Assembly (NCBI RefSeq): GCF_013284245.2
Contig: NZ_CP085876.1
Location: forward strand, 6,066,001-6,130,000
Source of the DNA: Brevibacillus sp. DP1.3A
GTDB lineage: Bacteria > Bacillota > Bacilli > Brevibacillales > Brevibacillaceae
Direction of reading: 5' to 3'
DNA: 64,000 nt
Below are positions 24,776 through 32,711 of the stretch, in pieces. The notes below the pieces were generated by a model. It had not been told where the DNA came from, did not search any database, and saw only the letters and a program-made list of their open reading frames with translations. The translations under genes were made by a program, and so were the position numbers. Positions within the stretch are counted from its first letter, which is position 1. Every line of letters begins with the position of its first letter.

Positions 24776-25746
24776 TTTGTATCGCTCATCTCTTTCGAAT
24801 TCGTACCTGTTTCCTGTGCAGCAGCGACTTCCTTCCAAGTACTGTCTTGCTCATCAGCTTCTAGGGTGTTCCAATAGCGAATCATCATCAGCGTAGCGTG
24901 AGAGATTTTAACCGACGAGCCTTTTAATCGATTCATTTCTGCCGCAAACCCTGCATGGTCTCTGATCGTAAAGAATCGCTTTAGCGACATGACATATGGC
25001 TGTTCGCTTTCTGGATGATACTCATGAAACAATTGACAGTACTGTGCGGCTTTTTCATAGGACTGGTTCACTAACTCACAATTGATCTTGTCCACAAAAT
25101 AGCTTTCTTGGTCCTGATAAATGTCCAATAAAGACTCCAGCACAAAGGAATACGTATAGCTGTATTTCACATAGGTGCGTTGATCAATCAGTGAACTGTC
25201 CAAGTACTTCTTCAAAACGTCTGCGTAGGCGCGTAAAACCTCAAGATCCTGCTTGTTCTCCTCGTATTTCACTGATAAATCCTGCAGTTGGAGCTGAAGG
25301 TTGCGCCGCATTTCCGTTAAAGCGGCTGCCGCGTAGTGAACCGTTTCCGAATCCTCGTTTTGCAGGGCTGTCTCCAATGTGCCGATCTGCCAAATGGTCT
25401 GCTCTTTCAGGACATCGATCAGCATCTTTCGGCGCGTGCTGGTGTCATTCAAAAACAAAATGTCCTCAACTGGAACGATGTTCATTTCCTTTTCCATGTC
25501 CGCTCTTCGGAAAATATTCGATCCCTCGGCTAGTTTAAGCAAATCACTCTCCAGCATTAGCTCATTCACATTCTTTTTCGACGTTCGCTTGTACACATCG
25601 GTAATCCCCAATAACAGGAGGCCAAAAACAGGAAGAAAGCCAGCAACAAGCATTCGCATAATAAGCACCTGCTTGTTTTTGCCGCGGCTTTGCATCCAAC
25701 TGTAACTAACAGTCACCAAGACATGGAGGAGGACTAGATTAAGCAT
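24772..25746 (-). CDS. pelE: PelE-like membrane protein with helical repeats
   Basis: The 324-residue protein has two membrane helices at the N-terminus (about 3-20 and 27-47), then a cytoplasmic all-helical region that looks like tetratricopeptide-type repeats (SETVHYAAAALTEMRRNLQ, LEVLRAYADVLKKYL, YEKAAQYCQLFHEYHPES). Position between pelD and pelA and this layout match PelE, which contacts PelD and PelF in the inner-membrane synthase complex. ATG 25746 has GAAGGA eight bases upstream; ATG 25755 is possible. It overlaps pelD by eight bases. Confidence 0.82.
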   Translation of the reverse strand: MLNLVLLHVLVTVSYSWMQSRGKNKQVLIMRMLVAGFLPVFGLLLLGITDVYKRTSKKNVNELMLESDLLKLAEGSNIFRRADMEKEMNIVPVEDILFLNDTSTRRKMLIDVLKEQTIWQIGTLETALQNEDSETVHYAAAALTEMRRNLQLQLQDLSVKYEENKQDLEVLRAYADVLKKYLDSSLIDQRTYVKYSYTYSFVLESLLDIYQDQESYFVDKINCELVNQSYEKAAQYCQLFHEYHPESEQPYVMSLKRFFTIRDHAGFAAEMNRLKGSSVKISHATLMMIRYWNTLEADEQDSTWKEVAAAQETGTNSKEMSDTK

Positions 25747-27943
25747 AGGCGCCATCCTTCAGGGAGAAGCGATTCTGGTCTTTTTCCTGTACAATTCTCG
25801 CTGCAATGCCGAGTCTACCAAGCCGATCAATCACGATATTGGCTTCTTGCTCGTTTGAATTGGAGAGAATGATATAGACATCTCCTGCTTCGTCCATTCC
25901 CATATAATCCGCTTCGCGCAGAGAGCTCGCGATAAAGGTAGAGAGCGTATGATGATCCATTTGCGCAGCGTCCACTGCCAAGAGTGTAAAATCCGTGTTC
26001 AACTGTTGCTTGGCGTCCCTTTTATTCTTCAACATAGCCGAAAAATAAGCTGGAATCAGGATGGAGGTGCCTTCTAGGTAGCGATCCTTTTGTGTGGAGT
26101 TTAAGAAACGAAGTGAACGCGACAACGCGGAAGAGATTAATTGAACGGCGACCTGGAAAAGGTTTTGGGTGTACATCGTAAAATTTTCGAATCCAAGTTG
26201 TTGCAGTGTAATGACCGCCACCATTTTGCCATTGTCAAAAATGGGAGCTGCCATAAGAGGCATGTCGTGACGCAGTTCTTTATTCACGATGATCTTCTTT
26301 ATTATCATTAGTTCAGTAAGATAAGTATGCTCACTCATTTTCAACGAGCGTGGCAGATCAAAGCCCGCTTTATTTGATTTAGCCATCAATCGCAAGAAAG
26401 ATCCATTTTGATTCATCGTATAAATTGCGATCTCATCGGACTTCATGATTCTTTCCAGCACCTTGACCGATTTCTGCAATACGCGTTCCGGCTCGAGGCT
26501 GTCCAGCTCCTTGGTGATGTTGTAAATTTTTCCGAAGCTGTCTTCCGAATTCACGATTTGCTGCTGCAATTCTTGCTTGACCATCAGGACATCGTTGTAA
26601 ATGTCTTTTAAAAAGTCATACTTGTCTTCCAGCGCTTGCTTTTGCAGTTCCTTAGACAGTATGTCCCTGTTGCGTTTATCGATCGAATAACCCACAGCAA
26701 TCCCGATAATAAAATAGACAGCGATATGAAACAGAGCATTGGCGTCATATAAGAGCGATACGACATCGCGCCCGTTATGCAGGCTTTCTCCGATGTAAAG
26801 TGCACAGGCCAGGATGACAGACAAGAGTGATTGCTTCGTTCCGTAAATCGCGCCTATCAACACGATGTAAATCAGCTTGAGATCAAAAACACCACTGTTA
26901 ACCGTTCCAACTGTAGCGAAAACCACCACAAGAAAAGCGATAATATTCTCAATGTACGGCCTTGCATCCCATGAACGGAGCCAATTGATCGTTTTCTTCG
27001 TTTCGCTCTCCTGCTCTTGTTCTTTCTCTGCGAGGGTCTCTTGATACCACTGCGCCGTTTTTTCCAGCCCCTCTGGCAATGAATACATCGGGATCCAGTC
27101 TAGTCTTCTCTTTGCCCGCGTATTGTCCAAAACCGACTTGTCTACATCTCCTGGGCGTTTTTCCCTTCGCACTATTCCCTGGAGCTGCTGGTTCGCCCCA
27201 AGAATGTCAATAAGCTCATTAATGCTGCTTTCCTGATTGGTAGACAAATTCATCACCCCGGTATCATCCGTGGTAACGGAGCGGAAAATGGCATCAGCTA
27301 CATCCTCTACATAAATAAAATCTCTCGTTTGACTGCCGTCCCCGTGCAAAACTATTTCTTTTCCGTGGTTGATCTGGGTTAAAAAAGTAGAGATGACGCC
27401 GCCTTCCCCGACTGCGCTTTGTCTGGGCCCATACACATTCGCCAAGCGAAAGACAACCGTTCGCAAGCCATACATTTCCGCCCATTTGAGGCAATACATT
27501 TCGCCGATGTGCTTGTTTATTCCATAAACAGATACCGGATCACACACTGAATCTTCATGTAAAGGAGTATTTTCATTCATGCCGTAAACAGCGGCTGATG
27601 ACGCAAAAATAAATTTGGACACGCCATATTTGCTCGATAGCCTCAGCATATTCATGAGTCCAAGAATGTTCGTATTCGAATCCAGCAAGGGGTCTTCCAT
27701 GGATGCAGCAACACTCACTTGGGCCGCTAAGTGTACGACGACATCGAACTTGTTGCTTTTAAATACTTCATCGCATTTTTTATCCGCTACATCCAGCTCG
27801 TATGCCTTATGCGGAAATGTGACGTTCCTCTGATTGCCTGAACTAAGATTGTCGAGGATGAATACTTTATAGCCTTCCTTATAAAATCTCTCTGCGACAA
27901 AAGAACCGATGAACCCATAACCACCTGTGATCAAAACTTTCAT
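25739..27943 (-). CDS. pelD: UDP-sugar epimerase fused to PelD (c-di-GMP receptor)
   Basis: The 734-residue protein is a fusion. Residues 1-310 are a GalE-type SDR enzyme with the NAD motif GGYGFIGS (7-14), ASSAAVYG and the catalytic YGINK (Y140, K144). Residues about 330-440 hold four membrane helices. About 450-595 form a GAF domain and about 600-734 a degenerate GGDEF domain. The GGDEF active site is lost but an RxxD inhibitory site (READ, R676-D679) is present, as in PelD proteins that bind c-di-GMP to switch on synthesis. The epimerase probably makes the UDP-hexosamine donor for PelF. No stop or frameshift separates the parts. Its ATG overlaps the receiver gene's stop (ATGA). Confidence 0.9.
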   Translation of the reverse strand: MKVLITGGYGFIGSFVAERFYKEGYKVFILDNLSSGNQRNVTFPHKAYELDVADKKCDEVFKSNKFDVVVHLAAQVSVAASMEDPLLDSNTNILGLMNMLRLSSKYGVSKFIFASSAAVYGMNENTPLHEDSVCDPVSVYGINKHIGEMYCLKWAEMYGLRTVVFRLANVYGPRQSAVGEGGVISTFLTQINHGKEIVLHGDGSQTRDFIYVEDVADAIFRSVTTDDTGVMNLSTNQESSINELIDILGANQQLQGIVRREKRPGDVDKSVLDNTRAKRRLDWIPMYSLPEGLEKTAQWYQETLAEKEQEQESETKKTINWLRSWDARPYIENIIAFLVVVFATVGTVNSGVFDLKLIYIVLIGAIYGTKQSLLSVILACALYIGESLHNGRDVVSLLYDANALFHIAVYFIIGIAVGYSIDKRNRDILSKELQKQALEDKYDFLKDIYNDVLMVKQELQQQIVNSEDSFGKIYNITKELDSLEPERVLQKSVKVLERIMKSDEIAIYTMNQNGSFLRLMAKSNKAGFDLPRSLKMSEHTYLTELMIIKKIIVNKELRHDMPLMAAPIFDNGKMVAVITLQQLGFENFTMYTQNLFQVAVQLISSALSRSLRFLNSTQKDRYLEGTSILIPAYFSAMLKNKRDAKQQLNTDFTLLAVDAAQMDHHTLSTFIASSLREADYMGMDEAGDVYIILSNSNEQEANIVIDRLGRLGIAARIVQEKDQNRFSLKDGAYA

Positions 27944-28359
27944 ACTAACACCTCAGCTATTTGTTTCACCTGTCTATCTCCATCTCGAGCATCTAACCCT
28001 GTTCCCAGCACTTTTTGGACAGCCCATTCGATTCGCTCCAGCTGCAGTGGCTTCGCTATGAAATCCCGCGCACCTGCCTGAATCGCCTTGATGACGGTAT
28101 CGTGCCTAGACACTGCTGAGCAAATAATGATCTTGGCATCCTTGTCCAACTCCATGATTTTGCGTGAAGCAGTCAAACCGTTCATGCCGGGCATGGTGAT
28201 ATCCATCGTGACGAGTGATGGTTTGTACAAGCAGTAATTTCTCACAGCCTCCTCTCCCGAAGCAGCTTCCGCAACGACATGCAGTCCTAGCGACTCAAAT
28301 ATGCTGCGCAGCACATGTCTCGTAAACGCCGTATCATCAACAATCAGAATGCTATTCAT
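27940..28359 (-). CDS. Stand-alone CheY-like receiver, first gene of the Pel operon
   Basis: The 139-residue protein is a single receiver domain: acidic pocket in LIVDDTAFTR (Asp 8, 9), phosphorylation site in LVTMDITMPGMNG (near Asp 54), conserved Ser/Thr in ICSAVSRH and Lys in FIAKPLQ. A 16-residue tail (ARDGDRQVKQIAEVLV) follows. It has no output domain, so it should signal by protein contact. Overlap with pelD (ATGA) indicates coupled expression. The gene at 28742-29113 is a close duplicate. No kinase gene is adjacent. Confidence 0.9.
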   Translation of the reverse strand: MNSILIVDDTAFTRHVLRSIFESLGLHVVAEAASGEEAVRNYCLYKPSLVTMDITMPGMNGLTASRKIMELDKDAKIIICSAVSRHDTVIKAIQAGARDFIAKPLQLERIEWAVQKVLGTGLDARDGDRQVKQIAEVLV

Positions 28360-28408
28360 CCAAAACGTTATCTCCCATCCTAACCATCTATATCTTTTGG
28401 ATCATTTT

Positions 28409-28437
28409 ATTATAGTAATATATACCCACTTTCACTA
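28409..28437 (-). promoter_or_regulatory. Candidate promoter of the Pel operon
   Basis: On the minus strand a perfect TATAAT box (28409-28414) lies 17 bases from a poor -35 hexamer TAGTGA (28432-28437), about 50 bases before the receiver start codon. A weak -35 suggests help from an activator. Confidence 0.5.
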
Positions 28438-28443
28438 CCAACC

Positions 28444-28465
28444 AAAGTTACTGTCCTGTAACTTT
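28444..28465. promoter_or_regulatory. Operator-like palindrome next to the Pel promoter
   Basis: AAAGTTAC and GTAACTTT are perfect 8-base arms around a 6-base centre, placed just upstream of the candidate -35 box. It could bind a dimeric regulator; read on the plus strand it also resembles a short terminator hairpin. Confidence 0.45.
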
Positions 28466-28506
28466 TATTTTACATAGGCACAAAGACCCCCGGCATGTAG
28501 CTTTTC

Positions 28507-28550
28507 CTATTCTACTAGGGTCATCTCAACAATTTCTGAACAAAAGACAA
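28507..28550. repeat. Upstream segment duplicated between the two receiver genes (copy 1)
   Basis: This stretch (TTCTACTAGG, CATCT, AACA, TTTCTGAACA in order) recurs with few changes at 29200-29255, at a similar distance from the second receiver gene. The duplication therefore included the upstream region. Confidence 0.7.
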
Positions 28551-28553
28551 TCA

Positions 28554-28604
28554 TAAAAAAGAACAGGGACAGTTACCTATACGGCAACTTATCCCTGTTC
28601 TTCT
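28554..28604 (-). terminator. Terminator after the second receiver gene
   Basis: AAGAACAGGGA and TCCCTGTTCTT pair around a long loop; on the minus strand a run of T follows. It separates the upstream receiver gene from the Pel operon. Confidence 0.8.
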
Positions 28605-28617
28605 TCATGTTTTTACA

Positions 28618-28719
28618 CTATTTTTTTCGCCGAACCTTCTCTTTCTCTTTTTTCAACAAACGAATCTCGCTACGAGTCATCCCAGTTGCCATGTACCCTA
28701 GCGAAAGCTCCGCCTTCAC
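28618..28719 (-). CDS. Possible 33-residue basic peptide
   Basis: A GTG at 28719 opens a frame ending at TAG 28618. The product has a short neutral start and a strongly basic helix (TRSEIRLLKKEKEKVRRKK). There is no convincing ribosome site and no recognised family. It lies between the second receiver gene and its terminator. It may be chance. Confidence 0.25.
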   Translation of the reverse strand: MKAELSLGYMATGMTRSEIRLLKKEKEKVRRKK

Positions 28720-28741
28720 GCAACACCACTGCTATTCGGTT

Positions 28742-29113
28742 TCACCTAGTATCTGTTTCCAACAAATGTTGAACAGCCCATTCAATCCTCTCGAACTGTA
28801 AGGGCTTTGCGATAAAATCACGTGCACCTGCCTGGATCGCTTTGATGACAGTGTCGCGTCGTGCAACTGCGGAGCAAATAATGATCTTCGCATCCTTATC
28901 CAGCTCCATAATTTTTCGGGAAGCAGCCAAACCGTTCATGCCCGGCATGGTAATATCCATCATGACGAGTGTCGGTCGATACAAACAATAATTTCTAACA
29001 GCCTCTTCCCCTGAATCAGCTTCTGCAACTACCTCAATACCTAATTTCTCAAACATGTTACGCAGCACGAGTCTCGTAAACGCTGTATCATCAACAATTA
29101 AAATGCTATTCAT
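28742..29113 (-). CDS. Stand-alone CheY-like receiver, duplicate copy
   Basis: The 123-residue receiver is nearly identical in layout to the product of 27940-28359 (LIVDDTAFTR, MMDITMPGMNG, CSAVARR, FIAKPLQ) with scattered conservative changes and no C-terminal tail. Its acidic pocket, phosphorylated Asp and Lys are intact, so it should be functional. It has its own upstream region, itself duplicated, and its own terminator, so it is expressed separately from the Pel operon. It could compete for the same kinase or target. Confidence 0.9.
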   Translation of the reverse strand: MNSILIVDDTAFTRLVLRNMFEKLGIEVVAEADSGEEAVRNYCLYRPTLVMMDITMPGMNGLAASRKIMELDKDAKIIICSAVARRDTVIKAIQAGARDFIAKPLQFERIEWAVQHLLETDTR

Positions 29114-29199
29114 CCAAATTGTTTTCTCCTATCTTTTATACCACGACTTTCGAACTATCAAAAAGGATTTCCTATACTCAAAAACGACATGATCTGACC

Positions 29200-29255
29200 A
29201 TTTTCTACATTCTACTAGGAACATCTAAACAGTTTCTGAACAGAACAGAATAGCC
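29200..29255. repeat. Upstream segment duplicated between the two receiver genes (copy 2)
   Basis: This copy matches 28507-28550 in the blocks TTCTACTAGG, ACATCT, AACA and TTTCTGAACA. It lies about 90-140 bases upstream of the start at 29113. Confidence 0.7.
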
Positions 29256-29312
29256 ATAAGAAGTAATAGGCATTAAGAATCACACACCTATCGTCCATTC
29301 CATTACTGGGAA

Positions 29313-29344
29313 ACAAAAAAAGACCGAAGCATCTGCTTCGGCTC
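29313..29344 (-). terminator. Terminator below the hypothetical gene at 29389
   Basis: GAGCCGAAGCA and TGCTTCGGTC form a tight hairpin, followed on the minus strand by seven T. Confidence 0.85.
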
Positions 29345-29388
29345 TACTCACTTTTCTATTCGTTTCTCTCTTCCCTACCTGTTTCAAA

Positions 29389-29997
29389 CTATTCAATGAA
29401 CTCACTATATTTTTCTAGAACATCTTCTTTTAACGTAATCCCTGAATTTTTGCTCAGTGATTTTTCACTTTTTGTTGATTTTGAATCTAAATTAAATTTT
29501 CCTAAATCATTGTTAATTACACTGTACTGTCCATGCCCATTTTCATTCAAGAAAATAATGTACTTCTCACCTTGTTCCATTTCTTTATATTCATCAATCG
29601 TGATTTTTTTCGTTCCATCTAACTCAATCATACCAACAGGTTCTATTATGGAAAGTGTTTCAGATTCTGCTAAATCAAAGTCATTCGGAGATTTAATAAT
29701 TTTATCTATCTCAATCTCTGTTAACGTATAAAAGTCTTGCAAACTACCATCTTCATAATAACTGGTCTTATGTTCTCGATCTGAAAAGTCAGTGGTTGGG
29801 GTTCCTATCAGAATTAAGTCTGCTTCATCCAACTCCTCGGCACTTTCATATGTCATATAAAGTGCTTCTAAAGAGATTGTTTCCATTGGCTCATTCTTTT
29901 GGGAAAAGGTGCTGAAAGCTGCGCACACAAAAACGATGGCAGTCAACATGATTCCAATTGCTATTTTCATATACAATCGATTCATTTTCAGATTCAT
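29389..29997 (-). CDS. Hypothetical membrane-anchored or secreted protein
   Basis: I do not recognise the family. The 202-residue product has one hydrophobic segment (residues 10-29, KIAIGIMLTAIVFVCAAFST) and an acidic external part with beta-rich segments such as DEADLILIGTPTTDFSD and EQGEKYIIFLNENG, reminiscent of small bacterial proteins that track solvent-exposed cargo, though no named domain is evident. GGAGAGG precedes ATG 29997. It sits 40 bases below the metalloprotease gene, in the same direction, and shares AT-rich codon use with it, so they probably form a two-gene unit. Confidence 0.65.
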   Translation of the reverse strand: MNLKMNRLYMKIAIGIMLTAIVFVCAAFSTFSQKNEPMETISLEALYMTYESAEELDEADLILIGTPTTDFSDREHKTSYYEDGSLQDFYTLTEIEIDKIIKSPNDFDLAESETLSIIEPVGMIELDGTKKITIDEYKEMEQGEKYIIFLNENGHGQYSVINNDLGKFNLDSKSTKSEKSLSKNSGITLKEDVLEKYSEFIE

Positions 29998-30036
29998 CCT
30001 AAAACCTCTCCTTTGACTTTTTATTATTTCACTTCT

Positions 30037-30585
30037 CTATTGCCCCCATTTATTCTTTAATTCTGTCTTATCATAAGAGCTTGGTCCTCTACTTTGTATC
30101 CCTTGTTTCATAACAGAAGTTACGTTGCCAACAGGATGTGCCAATTTCAGACTGTGTCCAATTTCGTGTGTAGCATTCGAAATTCTTTCAGCTTCGCTCA
30201 TATTAAACGCGTCCATATTGTTGTGAAATATATGGACTTTGGTAGAGCTCCAATTACTATTAATACTTCCCATCCGAGTACCATTATACGGGTCCATCCT
30301 TCCTAACAACCCTTGAACACTCGTTTCTCCTACATAGTATTTATCTGAATTCTCATGTGACCGTGAAACAAAGCTAACCTTTGATGATATGCCTTCCCAA
30401 TTACGAATGGCTTGGTTATAAACTTTCTCGTAGTCATAGGAGTAGTTGTATACGGAGGAATCAAACTCATATACCGTAGTCCCTCCCCATGTTTTTCCTC
30501 CCTGCCAGTAATCAGCAAGTGCAGACTGAATAGGAACAATCAATAAGAGCGTTGCAATACCTAAACTAGTAAATTTTCTCTTCAT
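30037..30585 (-). CDS. Secreted metzincin-type zinc metalloprotease
   Basis: The 182-residue precursor has a signal peptide ending near QSALA-D and a compact catalytic domain. The zinc site THEIGHSLKLAHP follows HExxHxxxxxH (three His ligands and the general-base Glu), with a Met-turn candidate in TSVMKQG about 15 residues later. The Gly usually found in metzincin HExxHxxGxxH is replaced by Lys. The size and fold suggest a matrixin-like minimal protease acting outside the cell. It has no visible propeptide. The downstream membrane protein may be a partner or inhibitor; this is speculation. Confidence 0.82.
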   Translation of the reverse strand: MKRKFTSLGIATLLLIVPIQSALADYWQGGKTWGGTTVYEFDSSVYNYSYDYEKVYNQAIRNWEGISSKVSFVSRSHENSDKYYVGETSVQGLLGRMDPYNGTRMGSINSNWSSTKVHIFHNNMDAFNMSEAERISNATHEIGHSLKLAHPVGNVTSVMKQGIQSRGPSSYDKTELKNKWGQ

Positions 30586-30731
30586 GACTCACACCTCTTT
30601 TTCCTTTTTCTGGAATTTATACCAATTGTATGAATATTTCTACAAGTTGTAAATACTGTGTTTTTAGAAAAAATAGTTTTTTACCTCGAATCTAACAGTC
30701 GGATTCATCGGAAATCCCTTTACAAGTATGA

Positions 30732-30767
30732 AAAAGAGCCGCAGCATCGCTTCGGCTCTTTTTTCCT
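30732..30767 (-). terminator. Terminator of the gamma-glutamyltransferase gene (symmetrical)
   Basis: AAAAAGAGCCG and CGGCTCTTTTTT form a stem around AGC/GCT; A and T runs on both sides allow either direction. Confidence 0.85.
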
Positions 30768-30786
30768 CTTTTATTCTCCTATTTCC

Positions 30787-32397
30787 CTACCAAGCAGCAA
30801 TGCTGCTGTCTGCGCGCATATCAGTCCCACCGCTCAGCACACCATTTTCATCACGCCAAATGATTTGACCACGCCCGAAATAATTGCCGAGCTGCGCCCA
30901 CTTGATGGTATGGCCCCTGCGCTCCAAGGCTTGTGCCAAATGCTCCGGGAAATGACGCTCCAGCTCCACCGTTTTGCCTTCCATCCACTGCCAGCGCGGC
31001 GCATCGAGCGAAGCTTGCGGATTGAGGTGGAAGTCGATGGTGTTCATGACCACCTGTACGTGTCCTTGTGGCTGCATGAAGCCTCCCATTACGCCGAATG
31101 GCCCTACTGCTTTTCCATCCTTCGTCAAGAAGCCCGGGATAATGGTGTGGAACGTTCTTTTGCCTGGCTCCAAGCAATTGTCATGAGTTGGGTCCAGCGA
31201 GAAGTTATGACCGCGGTTTTGCATGGCGATCCCTGTCCCCGGCACAACTACCCCGGAACCAAAGCCCATGTAATTGCTTTGGATAAAGGAAACCATGTTG
31301 CCCTCACCGTCAGCAGTGGCCAAATAGACCGTGCCGCTCATTTTCGGCTGACCCGGCTCTGGCGTCAAGGCTTCATGACCAATCAGTGCACGGCGAGTAG
31401 CAGCGTATTCCTCTGACAACAATGCTTCCTTGGAAACTTTCATTTTGCTCTCTTCAGTGATGTATTTCAATCCATCAACAAATGCTAGCTTCATCGCTTC
31501 GATTTGCTTGTGATACGTTTCCGACGTGTCTTTTGCGTCAAAATTAAAGCCCTTCAAAATGTTCAACGCCATCAGACCGATCATCCCTTGCCCATTCGGC
31601 GGGATCTCCCACACATCATAGCCGCGGTAGTTGACACTGACCGGCTTCACCCATTCCGGCTCATAGGCAGCCAAGTCTTCTTTACGCAAGTAGCCGTCGC
31701 ACTCCCGGGAGAATGCGTCGATCTTATCTGCCAGCTCACCGCGATAGAAGCTCTCTGCATTTGTTTCCGCGATTTGACGCAGCGTCTCAGCATGACCTAG
31801 CGACTTCCAGATGTCGCCCGCTTTTGGCACCTTGCCATCTGGCGTAAAGGTGGAAAACCAATGCGCGAACTCTTCCCCTTTGCATTGCTGGGAAAACTTT
31901 TTGTGTGCAGCATTCCAATAATGCGCCAATGTTGGCGATACCGGATAGCCATTCTCCGCATAATCAATCGCTGGCTGCAAAACCTCCGTCAGCGGAAGAC
32001 GTCCGAAACGCTTGGACAAGGCGGCCCACGCAGCAGGCGCCCCAGGCACAGTGACAGGTGTCCAGCCATAGGTCGGCATTTCTTCCAGACCTTTTGCTTT
32101 TAATGTCTCGATGGAGATTCCTTGTGGAGCAGGTCCGCTTGCATTCAGTCCATGCAGCTCGTCTTTGATCCACACGAGGGCAAAGGCGTCTCCCCCGATG
32201 CCGTTCGAGGTCGGTTCGACTACAGTCAGGCACGCAGCCGTTGCAATCGCCGCATCCACCGCATTTCCGCCCTTTTTCAATATATCGAGACCTGCTTGTG
32301 CCGCCAGTGGCTGCGAAGTCGCTACCATGCCGTTCTTGGCAAAAGTCGTCACACGCTTCGATGCGTATGGGTATTCCATTGCGTCATAGTTAACCAT
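30787..32397 (-). CDS. Gamma-glutamyltransferase-family hydrolase, cytoplasmic (YwrD-like)
   Basis: The 536-residue protein has the Ntn-hydrolase GGT fold. The autocatalytic cleavage site and nucleophile are in KMSGTVYLATAD (Thr356), which would give large (about 355) and small (about 180) subunits. Other marks are GGNAVDAAIA, PTSNGIGGDAFALVW, and PGKRTFHTIIPGF. It has no signal peptide, unlike the secreted Ggt, and resembles B. subtilis YwrD. It may cleave gamma-glutamyl peptides or related amides after uptake; the peptide importer upstream fits this. AAGGAGG lies before ATG 32397. A 314-base gap holding a large hairpin element separates it from the chromate transporter genes. Confidence 0.88.
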   Translation of the reverse strand: MVNYDAMEYPYASKRVTTFAKNGMVATSQPLAAQAGLDILKKGGNAVDAAIATAACLTVVEPTSNGIGGDAFALVWIKDELHGLNASGPAPQGISIETLKAKGLEEMPTYGWTPVTVPGAPAAWAALSKRFGRLPLTEVLQPAIDYAENGYPVSPTLAHYWNAAHKKFSQQCKGEEFAHWFSTFTPDGKVPKAGDIWKSLGHAETLRQIAETNAESFYRGELADKIDAFSRECDGYLRKEDLAAYEPEWVKPVSVNYRGYDVWEIPPNGQGMIGLMALNILKGFNFDAKDTSETYHKQIEAMKLAFVDGLKYITEESKMKVSKEALLSEEYAATRRALIGHEALTPEPGQPKMSGTVYLATADGEGNMVSFIQSNYMGFGSGVVVPGTGIAMQNRGHNFSLDPTHDNCLEPGKRTFHTIIPGFLTKDGKAVGPFGVMGGFMQPQGHVQVVMNTIDFHLNPQASLDAPRWQWMEGKTVELERHFPEHLAQALERRGHTIKWAQLGNYFGRGQIIWRDENGVLSGGTDMRADSSIAAW

Positions 32398-32466
32398 GAT
32401 TTATGCCTCCTTAAGTAGTTCTTTGTTAGCCAATATGAAAACCAATGAAGGTCCTTTTGGTTTGAG

Positions 32467-32699
32467 TCAACATAGTGGAGGAGAAGAAAAAGCACAGTTC
32501 TCTTCGACTCTGACACGCCAGCATGGGGGATTCACTGTCCGTCTCCACTTCAAAAAGGGGACCGTCGAGCCAAAGCCACCCTATGGGCGGAAGTTTCTCA
32601 GGGAAGACGTGTTCGACAAGCGGGTCCCCTTTTTGAAGTTCCGACTGGGTAGGCGTTGTCAAGGTCTACGAGCCCTGTGCTTTTTCTTCTTACCAGCTT
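32467..32699 (-). ncRNA. Structured repeat element, copy A
   Basis: Two nested perfect stems are seen: outer 32482-32497 with 32675-32690 (16 pairs), inner 32547-32563 with 32623-32639 (17 pairs). In minus orientation the 3' side of the inner stem is followed by GGAGACGGACAGTGAATCC, shared with the other copies, and the element begins AAGCTGG and ends near CCACTATGTTGAC. No protein is encoded. It occupies the gap between the split chromate transporter and the gamma-glutamyltransferase gene. Confidence 0.7.
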
Positions 32700-32711
32700 A
32701 CGTAAACTTTC

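Noticed and set aside
28360..28741. c-di-GMP riboswitch upstream of the Pel operon
   Set aside because: No GEMM-type core could be recognised on either strand; only hairpins and the promoter palindrome are visible.
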